Source: Microbacterium sp. LWO13-1.2
Lineage (GTDB): Bacteria; Actinomycetota; Actinomycetes; Actinomycetales; Microbacteriaceae
Direction: 5' to 3'
Assembly (NCBI RefSeq): GCF_038397725.1
Contig: NZ_CP151634.1
Coordinates: 2,914,001-2,978,000 of the forward strand
Length of the DNA: 64,000 nt
The notes beneath the pieces were generated by a model. The model saw only the letters and a list, made by a program, of their open reading frames with translations, made no database searches and had not been told where the DNA came from. The stretch's first letter is position 1, and each line of letters opens with the position of its first letter. A program made the position numbers and the translations under genes. Positions 42,116-50,549 of the stretch are shown here, in pieces.

Positions 42116-44950
42116 GTGTCGACGGTGAACAGCTTCGGTGCCAAGAGCACCCTGACGGTCGGCAGCACCGACTACGAGATCTTCCGCATCGACACGGTGC
42201 CCGGTTTCGACAACCTCCCCTTCAGTCTCAAGGTCCTCCTGGAGAACCTGCTTCGCACCGAAGACGGCGCGAACGTGACGAAGGCGCAGATCGAGGCGCT
42301 CGGATCGTGGGATGCCGCCGCTGAGCCGAACACCGAGATCCAGTTCACGCCGGCGCGCGTGGTCATGCAGGACTTCACCGGCGTGCCGTGCATCGTCGAC
42401 CTCGCCACCATGCGTGAGGCTGTCACGGCTCTCGGCGGCGACGCGAACAAGATCAACCCGCTCTCTCCCGCCGAGATGGTCATCGACCACTCGGTGATCG
42501 CCGACCTCTTCGGCAGCGAGAACGCGCTCGAGCGCAACGTCGAGATCGAGTACGAGCGCAACGGTGAGCGTTACCAGTTCCTGCGCTGGGGCCAGACGGC
42601 GTTCAGCGACTTCAAGGTCGTCCCCCCTGGCACCGGCATCGTGCACCAGGTCAACATCGAGCACCTGGCCAAGGTCATCTACGACCGCGATGTCAACGGT
42701 GTCCTCCGTGCCTACCCGGACACCTGCGTCGGCACCGACTCGCACACGACGATGGTCAACGGCCTCGGCGTGCTCGGCTGGGGCGTCGGCGGCATCGAAG
42801 CCGAGGCTGCGATGCTCGGCCAGCCCGTGTCGATGCTCATCCCGCGCGTCGTCGGCTTCAAGCTCTCCGGTGAGATCCCGGCCGGTGTGACGGCGACCGA
42901 CGTCGTCCTCACGATCACCGACCTGCTGCGCAAGCACGGGGTCGTCGGAAAGTTCGTCGAGTTCTACGGCGCCGGCGTGGCATCGGTCCCGCTCGCGAAC
43001 CGCGCCACCATCGGCAACATGAGCCCGGAGTTCGGCTCCACGGCAGCGATCTTCCCGATCGACGACGTCACGCTCGACTACCTTCGCCTCACCGGCCGCA
43101 GCGACGAGGCCGTCGCGCTCGTCGAGGCTTACGCCAAGGAGCAGAAGCTCTGGCACGACGCCTCGCACGAGCCGACCTTCAGCGAGTACCTCGAGCTCGA
43201 TCTCGGAACCGTCGTGCCATCGATCGCCGGACCGAAGCGCCCGCAGGACCGCATTCTCCTCTCCGAGGCGAAGGCGCAGTTCGAGCAGGACATCCTCAGC
43301 TATGCGTCGGCATCGACGTCGGATGACATCGTCGATCTCGACTCGAAGCACTCGTTCCCGGCATCCGACCCCGGCTCCGTCCCCGGTGAGGAGGAGACGA
43401 CCACCCGTCCCGTGCACATCAACAGCGGTGCACCGGCGAATGCCTCGAAGCCGGTGCCGGTGACCACGCCGTCGGGGGAGAAGTACATCCTCGACAACGG
43501 CGCTGTCACGCTTGCCGCGATCACGTCGTGCACGAACACCTCGAACCCGTCGGTGATGATCGCCGCCGGACTCGTCGCGCGGAAGGCCCTCCAGAAGGGT
43601 CTGAAGCAGAAGCCGTGGGTGAAGACCACGCTCGGCCCGGGGTCGAAGGTCGTCACCGACTACTACGAGAAGTCCGGTCTCGACAAGGATCTCGAAGGCC
43701 TCGGCTTCTACACCGTCGGCTACGGCTGCACGATCTGCATCGGCAACTCCGGTCCGCTGATCGAGGAGGTGTCCGAGGCGATCAACTCTCACGATCTCGC
43801 CGTCACCGCAGTCCTCTCCGGTAACCGCAACTTCGAGGGTCGCATCAGCCCCGACGTGAAGATGAACTACCTTGCCAGCCCGCCGCTGGTCATCGCGTAC
43901 GCGCTGGCAGGTTCGATGCACTTCGACTTCGAGAACGATGCGCTCGGCAAGGGCACCGACGGCGAAGACGTCTTCCTGCGGGACATCTGGCCGACGCCCG
44001 ACGAGGTGCAGAACCTCGTCGACTCGTCGATCTCCCGTGAGCAGTTCATCAAGCAGTACTCGACCGTCTTCGAGGGCGACGAGCGCTGGAAGAGCCTGCC
44101 GACTCCGGATGACGCGATCTTCCAGTGGGATGAGAACTCGACGTACGTCCGCAAGGCTCCGTACTTCGACGGTATGACGATGGAGCTCACCCCGGTGCGC
44201 GACATCCAGGGCGCGCGCGTGATGGCGACGCTCGGCGATTCGGTCACCACCGACCACATCTCGCCGGCCGGAAACATCAAGACGGGCACGCCGGCCGCGG
44301 AGTACCTCACCGCGCACGGTGTGGACCGCAAGGACTTCAACTCCTTCGGCTCGCGCCGCGGCAACCACGAGGTGATGATCCGCGGCACGTTCGCGAACAT
44401 CCGTCTGAAGAACGTCATGGTCTCGGCCGTCAATGACGGTCAGGTCGTCGAAGGCGGCTTCACGCGCGACTTCACGAAGCAGGGCGGACCGCAGTCGTAC
44501 ATCTACGACGCCTGCATGAATTACGCCGAGCAGGGCACCCCGCTCGTCGTGTTCGGCGGCAAGGAGTACGGTTCCGGGTCGTCGCGTGACTGGGCGGCCA
44601 AGGGCACCAGCCTGCTGGGCGTCAAGGCGGTCATCACCGAGAGCTTCGAGCGCATCCACCGCTCCAACCTGATCGGCATGGGCGTCGTTCCCCTGCAGTT
44701 CCCGGCTGGGGAGAGCTGGGAGTCGCTCGGACTCGACGGCACCGAGATCGTGTCGATCGCAGGCCTCGAAGAGCTGAACTCGGGCGTGACCCCCAAGACG
44801 GTGCGCGTCACGGCGACCCCGAGCGAGAACTCGGCCGAGGGCAAGCAGCCGATCGAGTTCGACGCGGTCGTGCGCATCGACACCCCCGGTGAGGCGGACT
44901 ACTACCGCAACGGCGGCATTCTGCAGTACGTGCTGCGTTCGCTGGTGTAG
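42116..44950 (+). CDS. acnA: Aconitate hydratase A
   Basis: Aconitase interconverts citrate and isocitrate in the TCA cycle with a 4Fe-4S cluster. This 944-residue AcnA-type protein has [20 protein letters not shown], the cluster cysteine in [12 protein letters not shown] and two more in [13 protein letters not shown], and the C-terminal swivel domain with [13 protein letters not shown] 42116 was chosen because AAGGAG lies ten bases upstream; the ATG at 42071 is in the leader. Regulation probably acts through the 24-bp palindrome at 41966-41989. A terminator follows. Confidence 0.97.
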   Translation: MSTVNSFGAKSTLTVGSTDYEIFRIDTVPGFDNLPFSLKVLLENLLRTEDGANVTKAQIEALGSWDAAAEPNTEIQFTPARVVMQDFTGVPCIVDLATMREAVTALGGDANKINPLSPAEMVIDHSVIADLFGSENALERNVEIEYERNGERYQFLRWGQTAFSDFKVVPPGTGIVHQVNIEHLAKVIYDRDVNGVLRAYPDTCVGTDSHTTMVNGLGVLGWGVGGIEAEAAMLGQPVSMLIPRVVGFKLSGEIPAGVTATDVVLTITDLLRKHGVVGKFVEFYGAGVASVPLANRATIGNMSPEFGSTAAIFPIDDVTLDYLRLTGRSDEAVALVEAYAKEQKLWHDASHEPTFSEYLELDLGTVVPSIAGPKRPQDRILLSEAKAQFEQDILSYASASTSDDIVDLDSKHSFPASDPGSVPGEEETTTRPVHINSGAPANASKPVPVTTPSGEKYILDNGAVTLAAITSCTNTSNPSVMIAAGLVARKALQKGLKQKPWVKTTLGPGSKVVTDYYEKSGLDKDLEGLGFYTVGYGCTICIGNSGPLIEEVSEAINSHDLAVTAVLSGNRNFEGRISPDVKMNYLASPPLVIAYALAGSMHFDFENDALGKGTDGEDVFLRDIWPTPDEVQNLVDSSISREQFIKQYSTVFEGDERWKSLPTPDDAIFQWDENSTYVRKAPYFDGMTMELTPVRDIQGARVMATLGDSVTTDHISPAGNIKTGTPAAEYLTAHGVDRKDFNSFGSRRGNHEVMIRGTFANIRLKNVMVSAVNDGQVVEGGFTRDFTKQGGPQSYIYDACMNYAEQGTPLVVFGGKEYGSGSSRDWAAKGTSLLGVKAVITESFERIHRSNLIGMGVVPLQFPAGESWESLGLDGTEIVSIAGLEELNSGVTPKTVRVTATPSENSAEGKQPIEFDAVVRIDTPGEADYYRNGGILQYVLRSLV

Positions 44951-44963
44951 TTCTGAAGTGAGT

Positions 44964-44997
44964 AGCGCCCCGTCCGGCATCAGCCGGGCGGGGCGCT
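44964..44997 (+). terminator. Terminator of acnA
   Basis: AGCGCCCCG and CCGGC arms pair with GCCGG and CGGGGCGCT around an ATCA loop, with one mismatch, followed by TTT. Confidence 0.8.
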
Positions 44998-45089
44998 TTG
45001 CGTTGAAGAACGCGCCATAGAAATGACGGCGTGAGCCGCTGCCAACGCTAGCCCCGCTCCGGGGCCGCGACCGACGAGGGGACACCTCC

Positions 45090-45221
45090 ATGCGCAGCGC
45101 GCTCTGCAACGCTGTCTACCAGTTCACCGGACGCCGCATCTGCTGCGGCCGCATCGCCTCCTGGACCGCCCGCATGGGGCAGCGGCGGGACACATGCGAC
45201 GTTGCGCCATGGAACCTGTAG
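45090..45221 (+). CDS. Possible small cysteine-containing protein (unrecognised)
   Basis: ATG 45090 has GAGGGG about eight bases upstream and opens a 43-codon frame starting MRSALCNAVYQFTGRRICC and ending DVAPWNL. It has four cysteines and a basic, tryptophan-containing composition. No family is recognised. It lies between the acnA terminator and the LysM-like gene, in a stretch (44998-45345) that otherwise shows nothing but the two terminators. It may be a small phage-derived protein or chance. Confidence 0.3.
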   Translation: MRSALCNAVYQFTGRRICCGRIASWTARMGQRRDTCDVAPWNL

Positions 45222-45294
45222 AACGTCATCTGGCGGGCGCAGGACTGGGTGCACGGCGGGATGAGCTGACACTCTGGCAGCATCCAACGAACAG

Positions 45295-45333
45295 CGAAGG
45301 CCCGCGCTCCCCGGACGGGAAGCGGAGCCTTCG
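45295..45333 (-). terminator. Terminator of the LysM-like gene
   Basis: CGAAGGC (45295-45301) pairs with GCCTTCG (45327-45333), with an inner stem between GCGCT and AGCG, 12 bases past the stop of the minus-strand gene. Confidence 0.6.
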
Positions 45334-45345
45334 GAGGATCGAGTG

Positions 45346-45825
45346 CTACGGGCGCAGGCGCAGCACGTCGCCCGGCTGGATGGTGCCCTGCAGGTGAACG
45401 TCGTTGAAGTAGAACAGGCCCGTCCCGAACACGCAGAAGCGGGCACCGATTCCCTGGATCGCATCGCCCGGCGCGACGGTGTACGTCGTCGGGATACCGT
45501 CAACGAGGCCGACCTCGCCGACCGCGAATTCGCGCGGACCGTTGTCGACGGGTGCGTCGAGCCGCGGAGTGATCGACGGATCGTTCGGGTAATACAGGAG
45601 AGCGCAGTCGCCGTGCATGCCATCCAGGGTCGGCGCATGAGACGCGACCGGCTCATCAGCCGGAGCAGTAGCGGCATCAGTCGGAGCAGCAGCTGCGGGC
45701 TGGTTGAACAGCGCCCAGCCGCCTATATCCGACGCGACCGACGCGACAGCGGGAGCAGCCACAGCGGCGAGGCCCGCGACGACGAGCACCGACACGGTAG
45801 CGGCGACCTTCTGAGAGCGGTTCAT
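45346..45825 (-). CDS. Secreted or anchored protein with LysM-like C-terminal domain
   Basis: This 159-residue protein starts MNRSQKVAATVSVLVV, a signal-peptide-like or anchoring hydrophobic segment (about residues 7-30), followed by an Ala/Pro/Thr-rich linker. The C-terminal 45 residues, TYTVAPGDAIQGIGARFCV to IQPGDVLRLRP, match the LysM pattern (a T-V-x-P-G-D start and a PGD-x-L end). A peptidoglycan-binding role outside the membrane is likely. A pair of cysteines (in HGDCALLYY and GARFCVFG) could form a disulfide. It sits beside a phage prohead-protease fragment, so phage or mobile origin is possible. Confidence 0.7.
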   Translation of the reverse strand: MNRSQKVAATVSVLVVAGLAAVAAPAVASVASDIGGWALFNQPAAAAPTDAATAPADEPVASHAPTLDGMHGDCALLYYPNDPSITPRLDAPVDNGPREFAVGEVGLVDGIPTTYTVAPGDAIQGIGARFCVFGTGLFYFNDVHLQGTIQPGDVLRLRP

Positions 45826-45887
45826 CCGTCTCACCTTGGCACCGAACGCCAGTAAATGCCACAGGCAGGAAGCAAAGAGCACCGCCG

Positions 45888-46108
45888 CCCCGTGAAAGGA
45901 CTTTGGTGAGCCATGGGCGACGTGCCAGTGCTGACTTCACCGCCGCGATGGACGTGTCACGGTTGGCGCTGACGAGCACGAACGAGAACTCGTGTACGTC
46001 GAGGTCGCGCAGCTCGTATGCCGTCCGGCCGTCCCTGAGCCTGACCTTGGCAGCGTCGAGGACCTCGTAGGCGAATGACAGCTGGCGGATGCGGCCGCCC
46101 TGCAGAAG
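45888..46108 (-). pseudogene. Fragment of an HK97-type phage prohead protease
   Basis: On the minus strand the frame reads GGRIRQLSFAYEVLDAA, then AYELRDLDVHEFSFVLV and SANRDTSIAAVKSAL, the C-terminal pattern of phage prohead proteases (S78 family). No N-terminal half, catalytic His or Ser, or start codon is present, and the frame then runs into unrelated sequence. It looks like a remnant of a prophage between acnA and dxs. Confidence 0.55.
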
Positions 46109-46116
46109 CGGCTTCG

Positions 46117-46180
46117 CTCTCCGGGGATTCCCGGAGAGCCGCGATAGGATCGAGGGGTTCTCGTCCGTCCGATCGGACGA
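46117..46180 (+). promoter_or_regulatory. dxs upstream region: inverted repeats and a -10 element
   Basis: A perfect 9-bp hairpin CTCTCCGGG / CCCGGAGAG (46117-46138) is followed by TAGGAT (46145-46150), a good -10, and a 14-bp palindrome CGTCCGATCGGACG (46166-46179) in the leader. The hairpin may close off incoming transcripts, and the palindrome may be an operator; both roles are inferred. Confidence 0.4.
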
Positions 46181-46208
46181 GCCGCACAACGCCTGTGAGG
46201 AGGTGCAG

Positions 46209-48149
46209 ATGCCCATTCTTCCGAGCATCTCAGGACCCCGGGATCTGGACGCGCTGTCTACCGAGCAGTTGGTGGAACTGGCTGAGGAGATCCGCGCTTT
46301 CCTTGTCGAGAACGTTTCGCGGACGGGCGGCCATCTCGGCCCGAACCTGGGTGTCGTCGAGCTGACCATCGCCCTTCACCGGGTCTTCTCCTCGCCGGAC
46401 GACCCCTTCATCTTCGACACCGGGCATCAGTCGTATGTGCACAAGCTGCTCACCGGGCGTCAGGACTTCTCTGATCTGCGTGTGCGCGGGGGCCTCGCCG
46501 GTTACCCGCAGCGCAGCGAGAGCCCGCACGACGTGGTCGAGTCTTCGCACGCCTCGAGCTCGCTCAGCTGGGCGGACGGGATCTCACGTGCGCTGACTGC
46601 GACCGGCCGTTCGGACCGTCATGTCGTGGCCGTCGTCGGCGATGGGGCGCTCACCGGCGGGATGACGTGGGAGGCGTTGAACAACATCTCCGATGACAAT
46701 GACCGCAACCTCGTCATCATCGTGAATGACAACGGCCGATCCTACGCGCCGACGATCGGCGGCATGTCGCGGTACCTGAACAGGGTGCGCACCGCCGCCG
46801 CGTACAAGGATCTGCACCGCAAGTCGGATCGCCTGTTCCGAGCATTCGGACCCGTCGGACGTGCCGTTTTCCGGGGCGTGCGTGGCGGAACGCATGGGTT
46901 CCTCTCGCGCTTCACGAACAACGAGGCGCTGTACTCGAATCTCGACATCAAGTATCTCGGGCCGGTCGACGGGCATGACCTGGGCGCGCTCCTGGAGACA
47001 CTTGAGCTCGCGAAGTCCTACGGCGCTCCGGTGATCGTTCACGCGATCACCGAGAAGGGGCGCGGGTACCAGCCGGCGCGCGACGATGAGGCCGACCAGT
47101 TCCATGCTGTCGGGCGCATCGACCCGACCACAGGCGAAACCCTGTCCAGCGGTGGCCAGGGGTGGACGGATGTCTTCTCCGATGCGCTCGTCGACGCAGG
47201 TCAGCGTGATCCGAAGATCATCGCGATGACGGCAGCCATGCTCCGCCCGACCGGACTCGCGCCGTTCGCCGAACGCTTCCCGGACCGGGTCTACGACGTG
47301 GGGATCGCCGAGCAGCACGCGGTGGCCTCTGCTGCCGGTCTCGCCTATGGCGGCTTGCACCCGGTTGTCGCCGTCTACGCCACGTTCATGGGTCGAGCTT
47401 TCGACCAGGTGCTGATGGATGTCGCCCTGCACCGCGCAGGCGTCACGTTCGTTCTTGATCGGGCCGGCGTCACCGGTCCCGACGGGCCGAGTCATCACGG
47501 CATGTGGGATCTGGCGATGCTGCAGATCGTCCCGAACATCCGCATCGCGGCTCCCCGTGACGGTGCCCGGCTGCGCGAGGCGCTGGACGAGGCCGTCACC
47601 ATCGACGACGGTCCCACCGTCATCCGCTTCCCGAAGGGCGAGGTGGCCCCGGAACTTCCCGCGATAGAGCGTCTCGATGACGGCGTCGATGTGCTCGCCC
47701 GTGGCGAGTCCGAGGATGTGCTTCTGGTCGGGATCGGCCCCTTCGCCGCATTGGCGATGGACGTCGCTGCACGATTGCGCGCGCAGGGGATCGGGGCGAC
47801 CGTGATCGATCCGCGCTGGGCGATTCCGGTGCAAGCATCCGTCGTGACCCTGGCCGCTCGGCATCGTCTGGTGATCACGCTCGAGGATGGCATTCGCGTC
47901 GGCGGAATCGGCACTCGCGTTCGGCAGGTGCTCCGGGAATCCGGCATCGATACGGCCGTCGATGAACTGGGCCTCCCGGATCAGTTCATCGACCACGCGT
48001 CGCGCGAGCAGATCCTCGCGGATGCCGGCCTCACAGCCTCGAAGATCGCGCAGGACGTCGTGTCTCAGGTCCTCGGCACCCGGATCCCGGTCGCGCGCAA
48101 CGCCGGCGAGACCGGCGCGATCGACCTCCCGCTGCACGAACGGCGCTGA
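46209..48149 (+). CDS. dxs: 1-deoxy-D-xylulose-5-phosphate synthase
   Basis: DXS makes 1-deoxyxylulose 5-phosphate from pyruvate and glyceraldehyde 3-phosphate with thiamine diphosphate, the first step of the MEP isoprenoid pathway. The 646-residue protein has GHQSYVHKLLTGR near residue 80, the TPP/metal motif GDGALTGGMTWEALNN, the catalytic Glu in DVGIAEQHAVASAAGLA, and DRAGVTGPDGPSHHG. ATG 46209 has GAGGAGG upstream; the longer frame overlaps phage remnant sequence and is not used. Confidence 0.97.
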   Translation: MPILPSISGPRDLDALSTEQLVELAEEIRAFLVENVSRTGGHLGPNLGVVELTIALHRVFSSPDDPFIFDTGHQSYVHKLLTGRQDFSDLRVRGGLAGYPQRSESPHDVVESSHASSSLSWADGISRALTATGRSDRHVVAVVGDGALTGGMTWEALNNISDDNDRNLVIIVNDNGRSYAPTIGGMSRYLNRVRTAAAYKDLHRKSDRLFRAFGPVGRAVFRGVRGGTHGFLSRFTNNEALYSNLDIKYLGPVDGHDLGALLETLELAKSYGAPVIVHAITEKGRGYQPARDDEADQFHAVGRIDPTTGETLSSGGQGWTDVFSDALVDAGQRDPKIIAMTAAMLRPTGLAPFAERFPDRVYDVGIAEQHAVASAAGLAYGGLHPVVAVYATFMGRAFDQVLMDVALHRAGVTFVLDRAGVTGPDGPSHHGMWDLAMLQIVPNIRIAAPRDGARLREALDEAVTIDDGPTVIRFPKGEVAPELPAIERLDDGVDVLARGESEDVLLVGIGPFAALAMDVAARLRAQGIGATVIDPRWAIPVQASVVTLAARHRLVITLEDGIRVGGIGTRVRQVLRESGIDTAVDELGLPDQFIDHASREQILADAGLTASKIAQDVVSQVLGTRIPVARNAGETGAIDLPLHERR

Positions 48150-48436
48150 ACTCAGCCAGTTGGGTACAGATCGCGGCTGGACCATCCGTCGAGACGGACA
48201 TCGCAGACGCGCCTACGACTACGGCGGCCGACCGAGTGTCGATGCCGGATCCTGTTGAGGAATCGAGCACGATGACGACGATGCCGATGACGGCACCGAG
48301 CGCGCAGTGCGCTACGTGTGGATCAAGAACCGGTCGGTTCCGGCGAGCATGTGCCCGAGCGCCCAGCGACCCTTACCGAACTCCCTGCCCGGTGTAGTTA
48401 ACTCCGATGCGCCGGAGTGGGGGTTTCTGTAGTGCG
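48150..48436. other. Intergenic stretch without a recognised gene
   Basis: Between dxs and the minus-strand membrane protein gene I see only short frames without good starts and a small inverted repeat (CCGTCGAGACGG near 48189). Local frames such as ERAVRYVWIKNRSV around 48300 might be gene remnants, but no family is recognised. Confidence 0.4.
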
Positions 48437-49000
48437 TCAGAACTCATCGGCTTGTGGGGATAGAGGCGTCCCCAGTCCAGGCACTTCTCGTCTGCGTATC
48501 AGTCCGGGATCCTCACGGAGCGCTCTGCGCGCCGTGAGCCACCACCCCAACGGTACGGATAGCGTCAGTGCGCCGACAGTGTGGATTCCGAACACCGCCG
48601 ACCAGTACTGCGCTGCTGCTGGGAAGAGCACCATCAACACGAGTCCGATCCCTGCACCGAGTGCGGCATACGCGACGAAATGCACTGCGAACGAACGAAT
48701 CGGAAGGAGCAGTCGACACAGAAGCCAGCCGAGGGGTGAGAGGAGGATGGCTCCTATGCCGGAGGCGATTGTCACAACGACCGTGACGACGGCGATTCGA
48801 AATACGAACAGCGAAGCGCCTGTCATTCCATTGACCTCTTCATAAACAAGGCCGGGCACGGGCTGGAGCCGTTGGACGATGAACGCGACGGTGACGAGGA
48901 CGACGAACAGAACCCAGGTGGTGCGCACCGCGCGACCGAAATACGGCCTCGCGAAATCCATTGCCCCGCTGCGGCCATCAGCAGAATCGTCCTCACTCAC
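48437..49000 (-). CDS. Hypothetical four-segment membrane protein
   Basis: This 187-residue protein has four hydrophobic segments (about residues 28-45, 63-93, 106-124 and 136-155) with short loops and a polar C-terminal tail. No family is recognised. Its GTG start overlaps the stop of the preceding TetR gene (GTGA), so the two are co-transcribed and the regulator probably controls this protein. Confidence 0.75.
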   Translation of the reverse strand: MSEDDSADGRSGAMDFARPYFGRAVRTTWVLFVVLVTVAFIVQRLQPVPGLVYEEVNGMTGASLFVFRIAVVTVVVTIASGIGAILLSPLGWLLCRLLLPIRSFAVHFVAYAALGAGIGLVLMVLFPAAAQYWSAVFGIHTVGALTLSVPLGWWLTARRALREDPGLIRRREVPGLGTPLSPQADEF

Positions 49001-49671
49001 GATCGCATCTCCACGACGAGCGTGAGGAGTTCGCGCGTCGTCTGATGCAGCCCCGGCATCCGCACGAACGGCAAAGAAACGGCAAGCAGGCGAAGTCCGG
49101 CATCGAGCATCCGCCTGGTCTTCTCCTGGCCGGCAGAACTGTCATAGGTCCAGCGGAGCACCAAGCCCAGGTAGGCGACGAACAGCGCTTCCGGTAGGAG
49201 GGCTGCCACGTCGGTCGGGAGCCGGTGCTGCGCACCGCTGACGGCCTCACGGAAGAGTGACACCGTCATCTCGCGCGCGGGGCCGGAATCGGCGGACAGA
49301 GGGTTGATAGGGGAGTCGGGCGCGATCATCGCGCTCAGGAATCCGGGAGCGCTGCGCTGATAGGGAACGAGAGTGTCGAGCCCCGACTCGAAGACGATGC
49401 GCAGTCGATCCACTAGTCCCCGTTCCTCTGCCAGGAGCGGAACCGCAGCCCCCGCGTGTTCGCGCTGCACGCGCTCGTAGAGGTCCTGAACGAGATGATT
49501 CTTCGACGGGAAGTAGTAGTACGCATTTCCAACCGAGACACCGGCACGATCGGCGATCAACCGCATCGTGGTGTCGGCGTACCCGCGCTCGATGAAGGAG
49601 GCGATTGCAGCCTCGCTGATTCGGGCTCGGGTACGGGCGCTCTTACTCTCCGGAATCTCAGTTTCGAACAT
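48997..49671 (-). CDS. TetR family transcriptional regulator
   Basis: This 224-residue regulator has the TetR DNA-binding domain: ISEAAIASFIERGYADTTM followed by IADRAGVSVGNAYYYFPSKN (about residues 20-60). The ligand domain is variable, so no effector is predicted. I chose ATG 49671 over a TTG 6 bases upstream. TAGTGT (49679-49684, minus strand) ends 7 bases before it, fitting a leaderless mRNA, and the start codon sits inside a near-palindrome (49662-49679) that could be its own operator. It is coupled to the following membrane protein gene. Confidence 0.9.
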   Translation of the reverse strand: MFETEIPESKSARTRARISEAAIASFIERGYADTTMRLIADRAGVSVGNAYYYFPSKNHLVQDLYERVQREHAGAAVPLLAEERGLVDRLRIVFESGLDTLVPYQRSAPGFLSAMIAPDSPINPLSADSGPAREMTVSLFREAVSGAQHRLPTDVAALLPEALFVAYLGLVLRWTYDSSAGQEKTRRMLDAGLRLLAVSLPFVRMPGLHQTTRELLTLVVEMRS

Positions 49672-49679
49672 GTTCAAAA
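49662..49679. promoter_or_regulatory. Near-palindrome over the TetR start codon (putative operator)
   Basis: The core GAACATGTTC (49666-49675) is perfectly symmetric and is flanked by TTT on one side and AAA on the other, with one mismatched pair. It covers the start codon and the 3' edge of the -10 region, a position suited to autorepression. Confidence 0.45.
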
Positions 49680-49684
49680 CACTA
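49679..49684 (-). promoter_or_regulatory. -10 element of the TetR gene (leaderless)
   Basis: TAGTGT on the minus strand ends 7 bases before ATG 49671. Confidence 0.45.
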
Positions 49685-49715
49685 CACCCGTGAAGGTGTG
49701 CCGGACAGCGCCGGT

Positions 49716-50411
49716 TCAGTTCAGGGCGTGCAGCGATGCGACCGCCTGGGCGCCGCGGTCGGTGTCGCGCAGGGCCGTCGACAGCAGGTAGCCGTCCGTC
49801 AGCGAGTCGCCGGTGACCATCACGCGGACGAGCTCCACGCCGCAGGCGCGGCGCACTTCCTCAGCGCTGGCGGCGATCACCCGGGTGTTGATCTCGTCGT
49901 TGTGCGGGAGCTCTGCGTCGTCGAATCCGCGGATCACGTCTCTCAGGGCTGCGCCGACGATGTTCGACGCGCGCTCTTTGACGTTGACGACATCGAGTTC
50001 GAAGACGCGCAGATCACGGCCGGTCGGAATGGGTCGCCACTCGAAGGAGGCATGCACCCGGAACTGTCGCCCGGTGGCGCCGCTCATCTCGCGTGCGGGG
50101 AGGTCAGTCGCCCGGCACCGCACGTCGATGAGCCGGTACCAGTAGAAGAGCGGGAAGGCGCCGTGCGACCCCGGATCGAGGACGACGACCTCTCCGACTG
50201 CGCCGCCGCGGTTCGTCGGACGTCGCTGCGGACGGTTACGGATGATCGGCTTGCCGTTTCGTGTGCGGATCGCCGCCCAGCCCTCGTCGACGGTCACGAT
50301 GAAGATCTTCAGGAGAGCCGGAACGACCAGCAGAATCGTGAGGATCGCGGTGCCTGTCTTGAACAGACCCGATATTCCCTTGCCGCCCAGCATCGAGAGG
50401 AGCATGTCCAT
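49716..50411 (-). CDS. SPFH/Band 7 domain membrane protein
   Basis: This 231-residue protein starts MDMLLSMLGGKG with one N-terminal membrane segment (about residues 20-40), followed by an SPFH-type domain: VTVDEGWAAIRTRNGKP, VVVLDPGSHGAFPLFYWYRLIDV, and a helical stretch with ASNIVGAALRDVIRGFDDAEL. SPFH proteins organise membrane microdomains or regulate proteases. This one is short and lacks a long coiled coil. Upstream in-frame codons to 50525 lack support. It stands alone between the TetR gene and glpD. Confidence 0.8.
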   Translation of the reverse strand: MDMLLSMLGGKGISGLFKTGTAILTILLVVPALLKIFIVTVDEGWAAIRTRNGKPIIRNRPQRRPTNRGGAVGEVVVLDPGSHGAFPLFYWYRLIDVRCRATDLPAREMSGATGRQFRVHASFEWRPIPTGRDLRVFELDVVNVKERASNIVGAALRDVIRGFDDAELPHNDEINTRVIAASAEEVRRACGVELVRVMVTGDSLTDGYLLSTALRDTDRGAQAVASLHALN

Positions 50412-50549
50412 GACACCACTGTGCACGCTCCGCCGCCCGCGCGCGGCGTCTTGGGGCACCACAGCGGTGGTGTTCACACGCTGTTCCGTGGCTGTTCCCT
50501 GCTGAGTCGTGCGGTGGAAACGCAACGACAGGCGCCGGTGCTCGATCGT

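Noticed and set aside
42098..45109. Minus-strand 1003-codon frame opposite acnA
   Set aside because: Its translation is low-complexity and shadows acnA; no domain is recognisable.
45048..45677. Minus-strand 209-codon frame in the acnA-dxs island
   Set aside because: Arg/Ser-rich composition, no start support, and it overlaps the LysM-like gene in another frame.
49662..49679. Possible LexA (SOS) box at GAACATGTTC
   Set aside because: The actinobacterial SOS box has four bases between GAAC and GTTC; here there are two, and the downstream genes are not SOS genes.
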